A stretch of DNA of 64,000 nucleotides, taken from assembly GCF_011075055.1 (NCBI RefSeq), contig NW_025401199.1:1-64000 (forward strand), read 5' to 3'. The stretch's first letter is position 1, and each line of letters starts with the position of its first letter. Below are positions 24,712 through 37,510 of the stretch, in pieces. The translations under genes and the position numbers were made by a program. The notes below the pieces were generated by a model. That model was not told the DNA's origin. It saw only the letters and a program-made list of their open reading frames with translations, and did no database searches. Source of the DNA: Mangifera indica. Lineage: Eukaryota; Streptophyta; Magnoliopsida; Sapindales; Anacardiaceae.

Positions 24712-24797
24712 TTTAGTACTAAGTGTGTGTGTGTTGAAAAAAAGAGTTCGTTAGGGAGTTAAGAGTGAAATTCATTTAGAATAAAAAGAGAAGAATA

Positions 24798-24980
24798 AGA
24801 CCCTATGAGTTAGTTTAAGTGGTAAAGGGAAAGATTTTCTTTACAAAATACTAGGATTTGAATAACATACCCTCTCTTATATGAAAGGTCAATGTACGAG
24901 GATAAAGTCCACCACCAATCCCTATGGCTAGTAAATGCATGGAAATATAACTTCAATAATATAGTTTTCCCTTAAAAAAA
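24798..24980 (+). mobile_element. tRNA-derived SINE-like unit
   Basis: A box-A-like TAGTTTAAGTGG at 24811-24822 is followed about 30 bp later by box-B-like GGATTTGAATAACA at 24854-24867. This spacing matches an internal RNA polymerase III promoter of a tRNA-like head. The unit ends in an A-run near 24975. No target duplication was seen, and box B differs from the consensus at several positions, so it is probably an old copy. Confidence 0.45.
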
Positions 24981-25900
24981 TGTCTCATGTGATGGCAAAA
25001 ATACAAGGTTGTCTCTAAGAAATGACAACTCCCTAACATAAGTTTCTCCTAAAGAAATGTTTGGTATGACATCAAAAGTCCAAGATTGACTATATAAAAT
25101 TATCTGAATTTAATTTTTACAAATGTTAAGGTTGACTTCTTATTCCTTGTGTTTCTTCTCAAGCAATAATGCTCTTGATCCATGTGATCATGTTGCAGCC
25201 AATACAAAAATAGTGTCATGTCTGTACATCCCAAACACCCTACATATGCATTGCGCTCTAACAGGTTGATATGCACTATTCTGTCCTCCATTCTTATTTG
25301 ATTGTGCTTTGTATAGATATTGAGGTATGGATCTACGTTTGGTTTTAAAGCAATTTCTATACCTTCCAACGACTGGGAAAAACAAAAAAGTCGTCAACGC
25401 AAATATAATTTTTATAAACACTCTTTGAGTGCCTATATGTATGTTTGTTGTTTAATTAATCTACGAGAGAGATTTATGTAGGGATTTATGTTTTTTTAAT
25501 ATTTTTAAAAATTGTAATTGATGATTCTGTTGTTTGAAGATCATAAATTCTTACATCCACTATATGTAACATACTTAAGATCACAGTTAACTCTAGGTAT
25601 ATCAATTTAAATGCCAACCTAATCACATTAACATGAATCACATATAAAATTACTACTCTTAGACAAAGGGAGATTGGACTCCAAAGAAATGAAACAATTC
25701 ACTCAAACTTAATGCTTTAGATCCCCTGATTTAGAGGGATTAGGTTGAAAATCAAGATCTAACTCTCTAGAATTGAAAATAGCAGTTATAAGGGAAATGC
25801 ACATCTTGATATAGGGCTTCTTATATAAAATTCCAATGTGTAAACCATCAAAATCGGCATTTCTACCCTTTGTACAGGTGTTCTATCAAGACGATTATTT
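24981..25900. other. Intergenic with a possible decayed gag zinc knuckle on the minus strand
   Basis: The minus-strand ORF 25421-25188 contains CICRVFGMYRHDTIFVL, which has the spacing of a CCHC knuckle with two cysteines missing. This hints at a retrotransposon gag relic, but nothing else supports it. The rest is featureless AT-rich DNA. Confidence 0.25.
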
Positions 25901-25989
25901 TTAACTCTATCCAGAGCATATTCTTGACTATGGAATGAGTGTTCAATCTATTGAAACGTCAAGAAATATCTTTATGATAGTCAAGGTTG

Positions 25990-26420
25990 TTTTTTCACAA
26001 AAAAGCGTTAAACAAATACTAGTCACAAGCTAGCTCTACTATGTATGTTGAGTTTGTAGCATGCTATAGAGCATCAACTCAAGTTTGGCTCAAGAACATG
26101 ATTTCAATTTTTCTTTTTTATTACCAGGGATCACTACTTGACTTCACCGAACAAGTATATCTTGGAGTACAGTGACTAGACTCACAACCATTATATCAGA
26201 TAGTTTAGAACATAATTTCAAATTATGAGTTGTGGATTCTATAACTAGGATTATTATATTTTTTTGTGATAACATGGTGGTGATGTTTTACTCAAAGAAT
26301 AATAAGATCAATAAAAGATCCAAGTGCATGGAGATCAAAGTCTTGGGTTATTCTTGGGCTAGTGGGAGTTATGTTTGTTCCATTAATTATAATGTTTTAT
26401 TGACATTGTTTTAAAATCAT
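25990..26420 (+). pseudogene. Ty1/copia RNase H remnant
   Basis: At about 26035-26105 the translation reads STMYVEFVACYRASTQVWLKN, matching the copia RNase H core. Further on, in ORF 26232-26414, it reads FFCDNMVVMFYSKNN then RSKCMEIKVL, the conserved end of copia RNase H. At least one frameshift lies between. AGTGGGAGT at about 26360 resembles the polypurine tract just before a 3' LTR, so the following DNA may be LTR. It is a different lineage from the copia remnant at 1-2010, judging by sequence. Confidence 0.75.
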
Positions 26421-26754
26421 TATTGTTTATATTTTTTATAATGCGCATTATGAAATTTAATGCAACTTAGTGACTTAAGGCATGTAGTTTTAATTATAAC
26501 AATTGCATTTGTATATTACTATTGTTAATTTTGAGATGTCATATTAGTGACATGTAGGCTGGATTAAGCTTGTGGGCTTGTTTAAAGGTTGACAATTTCA
26601 TTTGTTGTGAAATTACGTACCAGTAAGAAAATGTGATTGTAATTTTTATGTTTTATTACAGTTTGACAAAATTTCCTTACCACAATACTAGACTTTGATC
26701 TAACCATAAAATTATCTAATATAAATGACTATAGAAGTTTGTGTGTTATTTTTA

Positions 26755-27050
26755 GTCCAAAGGACTATTTCCCACCCAAGTTTTATCTCAATCTCAAAAG
26801 CATACTCATAGTAGTTTAAAAACTCAAACATCAACTCATGAGCTAACTTTCGTAGAATTTTCTATTAGAGGTAAGGGTAAAATTATCATTTTATCACTAA
26901 ATCCTAAAATTCCAAAAAATTATATCATTTTTTCCCTTTAGTTTAGAAAACTAACAATTTTTCTCCATAATTAAACTTTAAAAAATTGTATTTTTCCCCT
27001 AGGGTTTCAATTTTTTCAGTGGCTCAAGGGAATTTGCCCATCATGGTGAA
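26755..27050. mobile_element. Relic arm of the fold-back MULE family
   Basis: Begins GTCCAAAGGACTATTTCCCA and continues with GGTAAGGGTAAAATTATCATTT and CCCTAGGGTTTCAATTTT, aligning over about 290 bp with the left arm of the element at 2460-3249. No inverted partner arm or target duplication was found, so it is a truncated relic. Confidence 0.65.
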
Positions 27051-28080
27051 GAAGCATAGAACCAATTGTTAAACACTTTTGTATGGCTAATATGAACCTA
27101 GAGAAGGCTGAATAGGTTGTTAAAAAAAAAATCTTTCTTAACAACCAATTTTATGTAGAACAACAATAAATATCAAAGCAAAATTCTATAGAACATAGTA
27201 GCAATAAATAACAATAACAAAATAAAATTTTATAGAACACAGAAGCAATAAGGAACAATAACAAAGTAAAATTTCAGAGTACACAACGACAATAAATAAG
27301 TAAGAGTAAACAATGCAAAACAACTTAAGCAATTAATCAACAAACAACCGACAAAAATTAAACAATTGAGTTTTAGAAAAGCTCAACTTTAGAGTGGTTC
27401 GGAGCTTTCTCTTGCAAACCTCTTACGTCCACTTCTCTAATCAAATCGCCTAGAGTTCTATTGTCTCTTGGAAATTTTTTACATGTAGTATATTTAGGAT
27501 TGCCCCTATTACACTAGTTGATACAGGATTACGCCTAAAAGGTTTAATTACAAAGAGATAAAAGTATTGAATGCCTCTATAAGTTTGTAAATACAAGATG
27601 AGTGCACTTAGACTCTGAATCAATAAAGTGAAACCTTGGTGAGAGTTACAAAGAATTAGAGTCTATTTAGTTTTTCTTTCTTTTTTTTTCGCGTGTAAAA
27701 AATCTAACCTTTTGCTCTTCAATCTAAGCTCAATTTATAGAGCTAGGTTATACGGTTGAGTAATGTTCTATTGAGATTGAGTTACCGTTGAAAAACAACT
27801 AAAAAATTTGATAAAAAAGACCTCAATCAAAGTTATAACAGATAGTTTTAAATGCACTCAGTACAGCAACAAATCCTTGTCAAGGGTGGCTTACTTCACT
27901 TCTATGTTTAGTATAAAAAATCCAGAAGCTTGAATGGGTACATGCCAACTTGTGCATGATTGAGGTACAGGTTTGATTTTACACAAGATAAAGAGGTGCA
28001 AGACTGGATTAGAGTGCGACACAGTTGAAAGGTTTTGAAAAACTACATAGCTAGGAGGATTTTACATGTGTCAAAGTTGG
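27051..28080. repeat. Unassigned repeat-like DNA, possible LTR fragment at 27390-27720
   Basis: 27390-27470 contains GAGTGGTTCGGAG followed by CTTACGTCCACTTCTC, wording I associate with non-coding LTR or LARD-type repeats in plants. Short CAATAAATAACAATAACAAA repeats lie at 27160-27300. No coding sequence is supported. Confidence 0.35.
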
Positions 28081-28440
28081 ATCAGTATTATATGTCATAG
28101 TTAGGAGGTTTTGAAAAATTGTACGGTTAGGACATTAAATAAATGGTACGATTGGGACACATGGCATTAGTTGGGAAGAGGTTATGGTCACAGCTGGACA
28201 CTTTTTATGTTTCATGGTTAGGACATTAAATGAATGACATATGGCATGAGTTGAGAATATTTAATGATCAGGGTTGGACACTTTTTATGTGTCATGGTTG
28301 AGACATTAAATGAATGACATGTGACATGAGTTGAAATTATTTAATGGTCATGGCTGGGACAATCTTTTAAATGTCATGGTTGGGCCATATTTGTCATGGC
28401 TAGGAGAATATTTTAAATGTCATGGTTGGGACATCTTGAT
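28081..28440. repeat. 80-bp degenerate tandem repeat
   Basis: GGACACTTTTTATGTTTCAT at 28196, GGACACTTTTTATGTGTCAT at 28276 and GGACAATCTTTTAAATGTCA at 28357 mark 80-bp spacing. Units share GGTTAGGACATTAAATGAAT. About four units, the outer ones strongly decayed. Confidence 0.8.
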
Positions 28441-28654
28441 CAAGATAAATGGCACGGCTAGACTTTTGCTCTTTCAAGTAATTTTTATTTCTAAAACACT
28501 GAAAGGTTAACGCACGGCTTGGTCACGAGAGAGATACGACTAAGATTTTCTTGTTTTAGATTGATCTACAAATTTCACACTCTGTCCATTTTGTAATGCA
28601 TTTATGCATTCTTTGGATATATTAACATATTAAACTTACGTTTTTATCATCATC

Positions 28655-30805
28655 AAAACATTAAGGTCCAACATGAGATAAGGATGCCTTTTATGGAGAT
28701 TTTAGAACGTGACTTTAATCACACAACGACATACATGCTCGTGTATTGCTATCTAGAATGAAAATAAAAAGGACAACAAACGTGTTTGGCTTATTCTTTT
28801 ACCCTAATTCTCCACAACAAAATAGAGAGTTTGAGCAGATATTGAGAGATTTGAATTCTTGGATGCAAAAAGACTTTTGGGTGATCAAGCAAAACCATGT
28901 AAAGGTTTTTGAAATCTTGGAAGAGAGGTTTAATTTGTTAGTATAGATGAATAGTTTGGTTGTATGTTCACATTGGATGAGTGCCTTCATTGAATAATTG
29001 AGATCGTTCTTTATAATCATGTGTGTAAATAAATATACTTGTATGGTTGATTCTTGGTATTGTTTTGTCTAATGATGTGAAGAAAAGGTTGTTGTTAAAA
29101 TTGATTTATGACATGGTACATGTTGATGTTGATAAAATATAGATTATTTGTTGTATTTAATGATAAGAAAATCATAGGGAAGGAGATGGGGTAGTCTTAC
29201 GAGTTGGCATCATGATAATTAGGCATTATATTGTGGTTTTTGTGTTTTCAAAGTTTGGCATTGGTATATCTATGTAATAAGTCCTGATTATTGTAGCTTG
29301 GATTGTTTGTCAATAATTTGTAGAATATTGCTAATAGAGGAATGTTGTTATCAAGGATTGAAACATGTTTAAGTGGCATGGTTAATTAATATAAGTATTA
29401 GTTACAAATGAATTAGCATATCCCATGAATTCACATTTGGTAATGTGTAGCTAATGATGCTAAAACCTTGCATGTATGGTTGGAAGTATGTTTGTGTAAT
29501 CTAGGAATGTCGGTATATGAGTAGGACGTCGAAAATTATATAATGAATAAAGTTCATAAATCTAGAAAATTGATACTAAATGCCTGTGTGTCATCTGACA
29601 TACAGTTGTGTATGCTTGAAAGGACCCCATGTTAAAGCAAGCCATAGAAATGTGCGCTTGTGTGGTATAAGACATACAACCTTGTGTCCTACCTAAAGAA
29701 ATACACTTGTGCACTTAGGGTTTTGGCTATGTGGATTAAGTAATACACCTCCATGTGTAAAGGATACACACTTGTGTACTTTTGGAAAAAATTGAGAATA
29801 AAAACATAGAAGATTAGCAAGGAAAATAGGTAGTTTGAATATGAGAATAAGAGCTTGAAAATGACTAAATTACCCCTAAAAGGGATTATTATAAGGAAAG
29901 CCAACGATAAGACTCTAACAATGGCTGTTGTTGATGGAAATCAGTATGGATGTGCCGAACCATATAGACAATGACATAAACCCTGATCAAAGCAGTTTTA
30001 GGCTAATATATATAAAATCTTGATACCTTTGGATAAATATGCACCGATAACGAGCGTTATAGCATCCAAGATGCATGTATAATGGAAGGAGAGGCCTAGG
30101 ATCTCACTGCTCTTTGATATAATATCCTTAGCCCAAGCCCAGTCAGCACATATACAAGGTACATCTTCTAGGTTACATTTAGGATATTACCTGTTTTCAC
30201 TAGACGTATGGGATGTCAACCTACATTATTTGGCAGTAGTCATCAAAGATAACACTACTACTGAATAATAGGCATTGGGCATTGAGATAATCTAGATGAG
30301 CATCTACGATGCTAAGAAAACATTTATAAGACCACAAATTGAGAATTAAAAGGCATGTAAAAGTTATCGTATATATGATTGACTTATATGAATTACTTAC
30401 TTAATAAGTTTGTATCACTCATGTGTTCTATTTGTGTAGTTTTATAGGTAAAGTTATAGAGCAAGGGGGTAATAATAAGGGATCTAGTGGGTCAGCTCAT
30501 GGTAGTGCATGAGAGCAATGATGATTTCATCATTTTACCATGATATTGATGATTTATGCCTTTTGAGTTAACTACCTTTGTTTATGCACATTTTTATGGT
30601 TGGACTTTTCAGTATTGATTTACCATACACATAAATTTTATTCAGACTTGGTTATTTTAACTGGTTAAATAATAAATGCACTTTTGAGATTATGGAGTTT
30701 TATTTAATGAAGCATATTTGATTTAGATTCTTTGCATGTAAAATTTCAATTAGACACGACTCTTTGGGTGTGTATTCCATATAGGGATAAAGAAGGGGTG
30801 TAACA
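28655..30805 (+). mobile_element. Truncated gypsy (Tekay/Del-type) LTR
   Basis: Aligns with 35340-37500, including a TGTGTATTG then AATGAAAATAAAAAG segment near 28750 versus 35440. A run of paired ACAC...GTGT motifs follows at 29580-29770 (versus 36220-36420), then TTGAAAATGACTAAATTACC. It ends GGGGTGTAACA at 30805, an LTR-type end. The first 230 bp or so are missing relative to the other copies. No pol follows directly, so it is a solo or truncated LTR. Confidence 0.65.
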
Positions 30806-32230
30806 TACTGACTTGTGTATAATCCTTATAATGTCATTAACTCAACCCATACTAACTTTGTCATCCAAAGTTTATCACTAAACTCCCATTATGATTATTA
30901 TGAGTCTTACATTTTATCTTTATACTGATAGTGAACTCAGCAACTTCTAGGGTACATATCATAACTTTTGGGTCAATTATGTCTTGTCTGGTCACTAAGG
31001 AACAACTTTCTAAATCCCCAACTAATGTTGACCCTATCATCTCTTGGTAAAAACACTATTATTTAGAAGTTATGTACTATATTTGTATGTTAGGCTGATC
31101 GGACTAAATAAAATATAATAATTTGATACTTTAGCCATTTGAACACTTGTTGTGTAGTCTACTCACCTACATCACTATTAAACTATCAAATATCATCATA
31201 CTGGGCTTTACTATGAGCTAGTACCCAGCTATAGGTATGGTGTCCTTCTACGGATATATCCTATAGCAAGCAGTGTAGGGAGTACCTCATCGACACAACC
31301 TTATGACATCTAACATACATATATCTCGAGCCTTAGATCACTTCAGGCTCATCTCAACTTTCACCCTATGATGTAATCCTTAAAAGACCAAGAACATGTA
31401 ATCCAATAATAAAATATTATAGCAAGAATTTGGTAAGGCATAAAACATTGAAGACACAAGCAAAAAGCAAGAGGAATGGCGTGGCAACCAAGGTTGACAT
31501 GGTAAATGATGTGGCAACAATCAAACATGTGGCAAATGGTGTGGCACATCCTTGGTGATGTGTTTACTTTTCAAAATATGAAAAGGAAACTTGATTAGGT
31601 GGAAACTCATGTGAAAAAACAAGAGAATTCAATTGGAGATTAGTTTCCCAGTATTTCTAGATTTCTAGTTGTTTAAGAGTTATATTATTTTAAAATTCTT
31701 AGTTTTATTTGTTTTAGGAATTTTAATTAAGTTAGGATATGATTTAAGTGTTTGGATAGAATAGGAAATTTTTATTTGAATAAATTAAGGAGTATTTAAT
31801 AGGAAACCTTATGTAATTAGGACTATTAGCATTAATGGCAATAATAAGAGTCCTAATTATAAAATGAGTCCTATTTTTCTACATTTTAGGATCGGTCCTC
31901 GTATAAAGGGTTGTGTAAAATGAAATTAAGCAATTATAGTTTGAAGAATTATTTCATAAAGTGTTATTTACCTTTATTTCCATTTTTATCTAAGCAATTT
32001 ATTTGTTTAGGGCAAATTCCTGTTAATTCTTATGATGTTGGTTGTCATTATATTATATATATGGTCTGGAAAATATGCCCTCGTCCATCGATCAAACCCT
32101 ACCTCATGTAGATAAGCTCCTTGTTGTAAGGTGAATATTATCTAATGTTCTCATCATGTCCTGAAACTTTGACATTATATAAGCCTTCACTGTTTTCCAA
32201 TATAACCACACAATTTTTTAGTTACACTTG
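30806..32230. repeat. Unassigned repeat-like DNA, LTR-like patch at 31640-32130
   Basis: 31640-31920 is rich in TTAGTTTTATTTGTTTTAGG and TTAATTAAGTTAGG phrases and ends near GTCCTCGTATAAAGGG, which looks like the promoter side of a different LTR. There is no coding evidence. 30806-31380 resembles decayed LTR DNA but no partner was matched. Confidence 0.3.
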
Positions 32231-32239
32231 TACTTTGAT

Positions 32240-32560
32240 CATATGTCACAATAAAGGTGATGAAAGCAACATCCATGGTGTACGTCTAATAAGACTTCAA
32301 CCATTACAAAGATGATAGCATGATGTCAATATGAAATTATTGTCAGTTATGATACTTCACAAATTCAATCTTTAAACTTTGTCAAAAACCACCACGTTGC
32401 ATGATCTTCCTTACCTCCCACATTGAAAGCCATTAGGCAGATCTAATTATTACCATCCAATGCCACAACAATAAATAAATATCCTAAATATCGATCTTTT
32501 AAGAAAGTAGTATCAATGCAAATAATTGAGCAAATCTGTCATTGGAATGCATGAATGTTA
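32240..32560 (-). pseudogene. Mutator-like (MULE) transposase fragment
   Basis: Minus-strand reading gives ICSIICIDTTFLKDRYLGYL, then VALDGNN and a stop, then MAFNVGGKEDHATWW, WFLTKFKD and VHHGCCFHHL. The order matches the DDE domain of plant MULE transposases: the first catalytic Asp is in IDTTFLK, followed by GNN.I.P.AF and the HGxCxxHL zone. Several stops make it dead. It is only about 100 residues of a much larger protein. Its neighbours are gypsy LTR fragments. It could have belonged to an autonomous partner of the fold-back elements, but nothing links them directly. Confidence 0.7.
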
Positions 32561-32594
32561 TAACTTAATGTCATGAAAAAGTATTGAATGCACT

Positions 32595-32771
32595 AAGATT
32601 TGTATTATGTTTAATGTAATTTATTACACTTTTGGGGGAATGTGGGAGTGAACTATCTATTATGCATATTTGTTATCTTTATTACAAATCTAAGTGAGGA
32701 AAGTTTAATTTAACACGTTTCTTCGGATACCTATTCTAAGTAGGAGTATGTATCTAAAGAGGGGTGTTACA
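32595..32771 (+). mobile_element. 3' end of a gypsy LTR (5' LTR of element 1)
   Basis: TTTGTATTATGTTTAATGTA and GGAGTGAACTATCTATTATG repeat at 37430-37490. The segment ends GGGGTGTTACA at 32771, like the LTR end at 43645. It lies just before the gag/pol remnant at 33000-35100, as a 5' LTR should. Its upstream part is replaced by the MULE transposase fragment. Confidence 0.65.
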
Positions 32772-35107
32772 TTTAATGACATTATAGCATGATTTTGAAA
32801 ACCTAAAAGTGTAAAGTGTCTAAATGTGCATAAGTGTTTAAGTAACCTCTTATGCAACACTGATGGCTCTTACACGTCAACCACTATAAGTATTATTTTT
32901 AACCAACATTTAAATTTTGGTTAATTTGTCTTGGTTTAAATATTGATTTCTATATAAGAAGATCTAAGAGGCTAGCAAGTAACGATTAGGATATCCCTAC
33001 CCTAAAGGGGAAGTCAAAGAGGGACTAAAGGATATGCCTCTAACACAACTATGGTGTCATAGTTTGTGAGCTCAGTAAGAAGGAAAATAATTAAGAATGT
33101 TCTCTAAGAGAACCATAAAGCATCTAAGAGTGTAGAATATTTTGTTGAGGTTCTCCATTGTAATGAGCAACCACATATTATGGATTAGCCACTCCCCACA
33201 AGAGAGAATGAGTAGGGAGGTATAAAGGACAATTATGGTGAATGGCAACTGATAAGTGGTTTGAGGTTGTAAATGATGTCATGAGTTTGTTTAAGATGGT
33301 AAACCATGAAAAGGTCTAATATTCTAGCTACTTACTGAGAGGTGCTATTAAGATTTGGTAACAGATGTTGTGTGATACTTGTCGAGCAGATGGATTTCAT
33401 GGATCGATTTTAAAAAGGCTTTTGAAAGTATCTGTCTATTAATGTGTTCTATGTCTGAGCCCAAGAGTTTACTGACTTGAGATAAGAGTACAGAATTGTC
33501 AAAGAATACTCAACTAGATTACATATTATTACCCATTATGCTCTGGTGTGGCCAATATTGATAAGGGCAAAATAGAGATTTCATTAATAGGCTAAGGTTA
33601 GACGTTGCTAATGGGGAATAATCCTTTCAAATCTTATGTTGAGGCTTTGAGCAAAGTTGAAAGATCAAAAACCTTGTGATTGAGGATAACCAGATCAAGC
33701 AACCCTAACCTCGATGAGGATAAAAGTATAAACAATCATATATTGTTGGGTGAGATAATGATTTTGAAAAAGACTAAAAGTTGATCATAGATTTGATTAT
33801 GTTTGACATACTCGGTCATAATATGATTTTGGCATGGACTTCATGAGCAAGTATGCAGCTAAAATTAAGTGCAATAAGAGAAAAGTTCAGTTCTATATGA
33901 AAATAGTGATGAGATTACTTTTAGAGATGATTGAATCCTGAATATGATGATCAAAAGAATGAAAGCGAGAAAATGTAGAGTAAAAGATATACAAGTTATC
34001 TGGTGCATGTGATGAATAAAATTAATGAATTAGTTTTGAGTTTACAAAGTACTCCCATTGTATGTGAATTCTAGCATGTATTTCTAGATAATTTGCCAAG
34101 GTTGGCACACTTTATCTTGGTTAAGAATAACACTAACATAGTCAGTTGGATCAGGTTTATGTTAGAGAGATTGTAAGACTCCATGGTGTACTTAAGGTGA
34201 TTGTGTCAGATAGACAAAATTTATTTTGGCATTTTGACAGAGTTTGTAGAGGTCTGTAGGTACAAAGTGGCAACTGGTATCGTCTATCATCCTTAGACTG
34301 ATAAATTGATCGAAAGGGTCAATCAGGTAATCAAAGACATGTTAAAGGCATGTTATTTGTATCAACGAGCTAGTTAGATTACTGTGTTGCCATTGATAGA
34401 GTTTTCTTATAATAATAGCTATCAAACGACTATTTAGATAGTTTTGTATAAGGTATTTTATGGGACAAAATGCAAATCACTGCTTCATTAGGATAAGATG
34501 GGCGAGTGAAATTTCTTGACTCTGGCTTTAAAGCCATAAATGACCCAAAAGATGATTTATGGTGTGAGAACAATCAAGGAAAGAATGAAACAAGCCTAAG
34601 ATCACTAAAAGAGTTATGTTAACTAAAGGAGTTGAGACTTGGACTCAGATGTGGGTGACACAGTTTTCATACGAATTGCTCCTTATAGTCTATGTTAAAT
34701 TTTAGATGAAAAGGTAAATTGGCTCTAACATTTATAAGGCCCCTTCAAGATTTTGGAGCATATAGTTAAGGTTGTTTATCGATTTGTGAAACCAACAAAC
34801 ATGGACCAAATTTATAATTTATTTCATATGTTGTTACGATGTAAGTGCAAAAGTGACTTGGCTTGCGTGATGAAAGTTAAGGATGTGGTACTTGAGGATG
34901 ATTTGATTTATGAGGAGAACCCGATTCAAATTTTGGATAGATGAGTTAAATAACTTAAAAACAAAAAACAAGCAGTTATCACTTATTTAGGTTTTTTAGA
35001 GGAACCATTTGGTTAAAGAGGCTACCTAAGAGATGGATTTAGATATAAGATAGAGGTTCCCATAACTATTTGAGTGAATTTTGAAGATGAAATTCTTTTA
35101 ATAGATG
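32772..35107 (+). pseudogene. Gypsy element 1, internal region with RT and RNase H deleted
   Basis: A decayed gag spans about 33080-33700 (for example FINRLRLDVANG, NPFKSYVEAL). A retropepsin C-terminal part follows at 33790-33900 (DFMSKYAAKIKCNKRKVQF). The reading then passes straight to integrase: VREIVRLHGVLKVIVSDRQNLF at 34160-34225, and a GQTDK-type and IERVNQVIKDMLKA region at 34290-34350. Reverse transcriptase and RNase H, which should lie between, are absent. The ORF 34753-34944 and sequence to 35107 give IYNLFHM...CDLACVMKVKDVV...ILDR and YLSEF, the Tekay/Del polyprotein end. Stops are frequent. Non-functional. Confidence 0.75.
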
Positions 35108-37510
35108 AGAATATCAATAACCACAAATTCATCCAAGGTTATTATTGTTTTTGGCTTTGAGTATAAGCAATTATGTTGAGTTATATTATGTGTGAAATTA
35201 GGCTTGCACAGCTGTGTAGGAAGGCCACATGCTCATGTGTTTGATGGCAAAGGCAAAATAGTCTTTTCCTATTTAATGCATGATAATTGATTAAATATAG
35301 ATAACATGCATGTCTCTGCATGATGACTATGCATAGTTAGCACATTTAAATTTTGGAAATGGATGTGTTTTGTGGGGATTTTGGAATGTGCCATTAATGG
35401 GTAACGTTGTATACACCCGTGTATTGTGATTTTTAATGAAAATAAAAAGAACTTAGATGAGTTTGGCTTAATATTTCTACCTTAGTTTTAGATTATTCAA
35501 AGAAAGCAAAGAACTTGAAAGAGATTTATGGAGTCTTGAGTGCTTGAAGGGGATTTAGTAATCAATCTAAGCCACTTGAAGATTTACTGTCGTTGGAGGA
35601 AAGGTAAATTACGTGACTTCTCCTCTGAAATCCTATTTGGATCATTTTTGGGAAATTATGACCTGAATAATGAATGATTTGGTGCATTTTATGCTTGATT
35701 AATTATGTTAACTCATGAATTTTATAAAATTGCTTATATTCATATGAATGGAATGAAGTAATACAATTTATGGATGGTGAAGGCATGTTAGATAAATAAA
35801 CAACATGAATAATGGACTTTGAACGTTGTTTTATGTCATGAATGATTGATGGGGGACCAAATTTCATAGAGAACTTAAGATACCTTATTGATTAAGGGTT
35901 GATTAAGTCGCATATGAATATTTATATAATTATGAATCAGTGCATTTTTAAGATGATGTAAGCTGATCATATTAGGTTGAAAATGGATTAAGAATGGGGT
36001 CAGTTCAGATTTGATTAGCTATATGTTATGATATAAGATATGGATCTTTTTTGTGCGTTTGGTCATGAGTTTAACACCACAAAATATGAGTTTTGGATTT
36101 ATATATTATGAAGAATACATGTATGGTAGGATGATAATTTTGGTGTACGCATTTTGGTGTTTGATATGTTGTTTAATGGACAAGGAAATATAGAGAAGTT
36201 TGTCTCTCATATTTTGGAAATTTTATGACACACGCCTATGTGGCTTTAGGTGAATTTCTCCCTATGTTTGAATGAAACCATAAGAGTGTGGAATTAGGAA
36301 TGGACACACACCTATGTGATATTAAACACACAGCCGTGTGGTCTGCCCCAAAGATACACCCTAATTTGCCTAAAACACATGCTTGTATGGATTAAATAAT
36401 ACACCCCTATGTGTGATGGATATACTCCAGTTTACTTTTGGGAAAATTTGGAAATAAAGACATATGAACTATATAAAGAGTATATGGAGTTCGTATATGA
36501 GTATATGGGTTTGAAAATGACTAATTTACCCCTATAAAGGAGAATTATAAAGGAATGAGCTATAAAGCCCTAACAAAAGCAATATTAAGTTAATATTGGA
36601 TAAATATGTTCGATTATGTGGAAGATGGCATAAAGGGAATTTCGGTGTGCCTAACTATGTGAATGATGACATAAACCCCAATCGAAGCAATTTTGAGTAA
36701 AAAACTAGAAACAATATATTATGATGTTGTGACTTCTTACCAAGCTATATATATTGTGATCGAGCTACTGAGTTATGTGCAATATAGTTGTGAAAACATC
36801 AAGGCTAATCTATGTGACCATGATACCTTTGGATGATTATGCACCAAAGTAGGGGGTCTTAGTATCTAGGATGCTCATACATGCACCGACGCTGAACATC
36901 TTAACGTTTAGGATGTAGATGCGATATTAAAAGAGGCTTGGGGTCTTGTTCCCTTATGATATCATATTTACAACCCAACCAATACATGTAGAAGGTACAC
37001 CTTATAAGTGACATATAAGATGTCTTATTGCTTTCACTATGCATCAGAGACACTAATGTACATAGTTTGGCACTAGTTATCCAGATTATTCAAATAGACA
37101 TTTAGGATGCTAGAAAACATCTGTGATATTATAATGAGATTGATCAAAGGATACATATGAGACTAGGACTATTTATGATATATATTCCTATATTGGATAT
37201 TGTAGGGTCATCTACCTACTAAGTGTGCTTCATTCACCATTTTCTTTTGTGGTTTTTCAAGTAGGATTGTGGAGTAAAGAGGCAGTGATAAGGAGCTAGT
37301 GGATCAACGCGAGGCAATGCATAAGGCAGGGGCATTTTTTTTATTTTATATTATGTGTTGTATTGTAATTAAGTTTATTCGTGGTATTCATGCATTCTAT
37401 TTTATGACCTTGGATTTCAAACACTGAGATTGGTATTATGTTCAATGTAATTTATTACAACTTTAGGGGATTATAGGAGTGAATTATCTATCATGCATAT
37501 TTGTTATCTC
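35108..37510 (+). mobile_element. 3' LTR of gypsy element 1
   Basis: Begins after the polyprotein end at the ATCAATAACCACAAATTC zone, equivalent to the CTAACACTCACAGG start at 41530. It aligns with 28655-30805. Paired ACAC(N)GTGT-type motifs at 36220-36420 are typical of this family. The end is at about 37510, where sequence equivalent to the second element's 5' LTR takes over. Confidence 0.6.

Noticed and set aside
24811..24867. A tRNA gene
   Set aside because: A- and B-like boxes are present, but the arms do not fold into a cloverleaf as far as I can see and box B is degenerate; a SINE head fits better.
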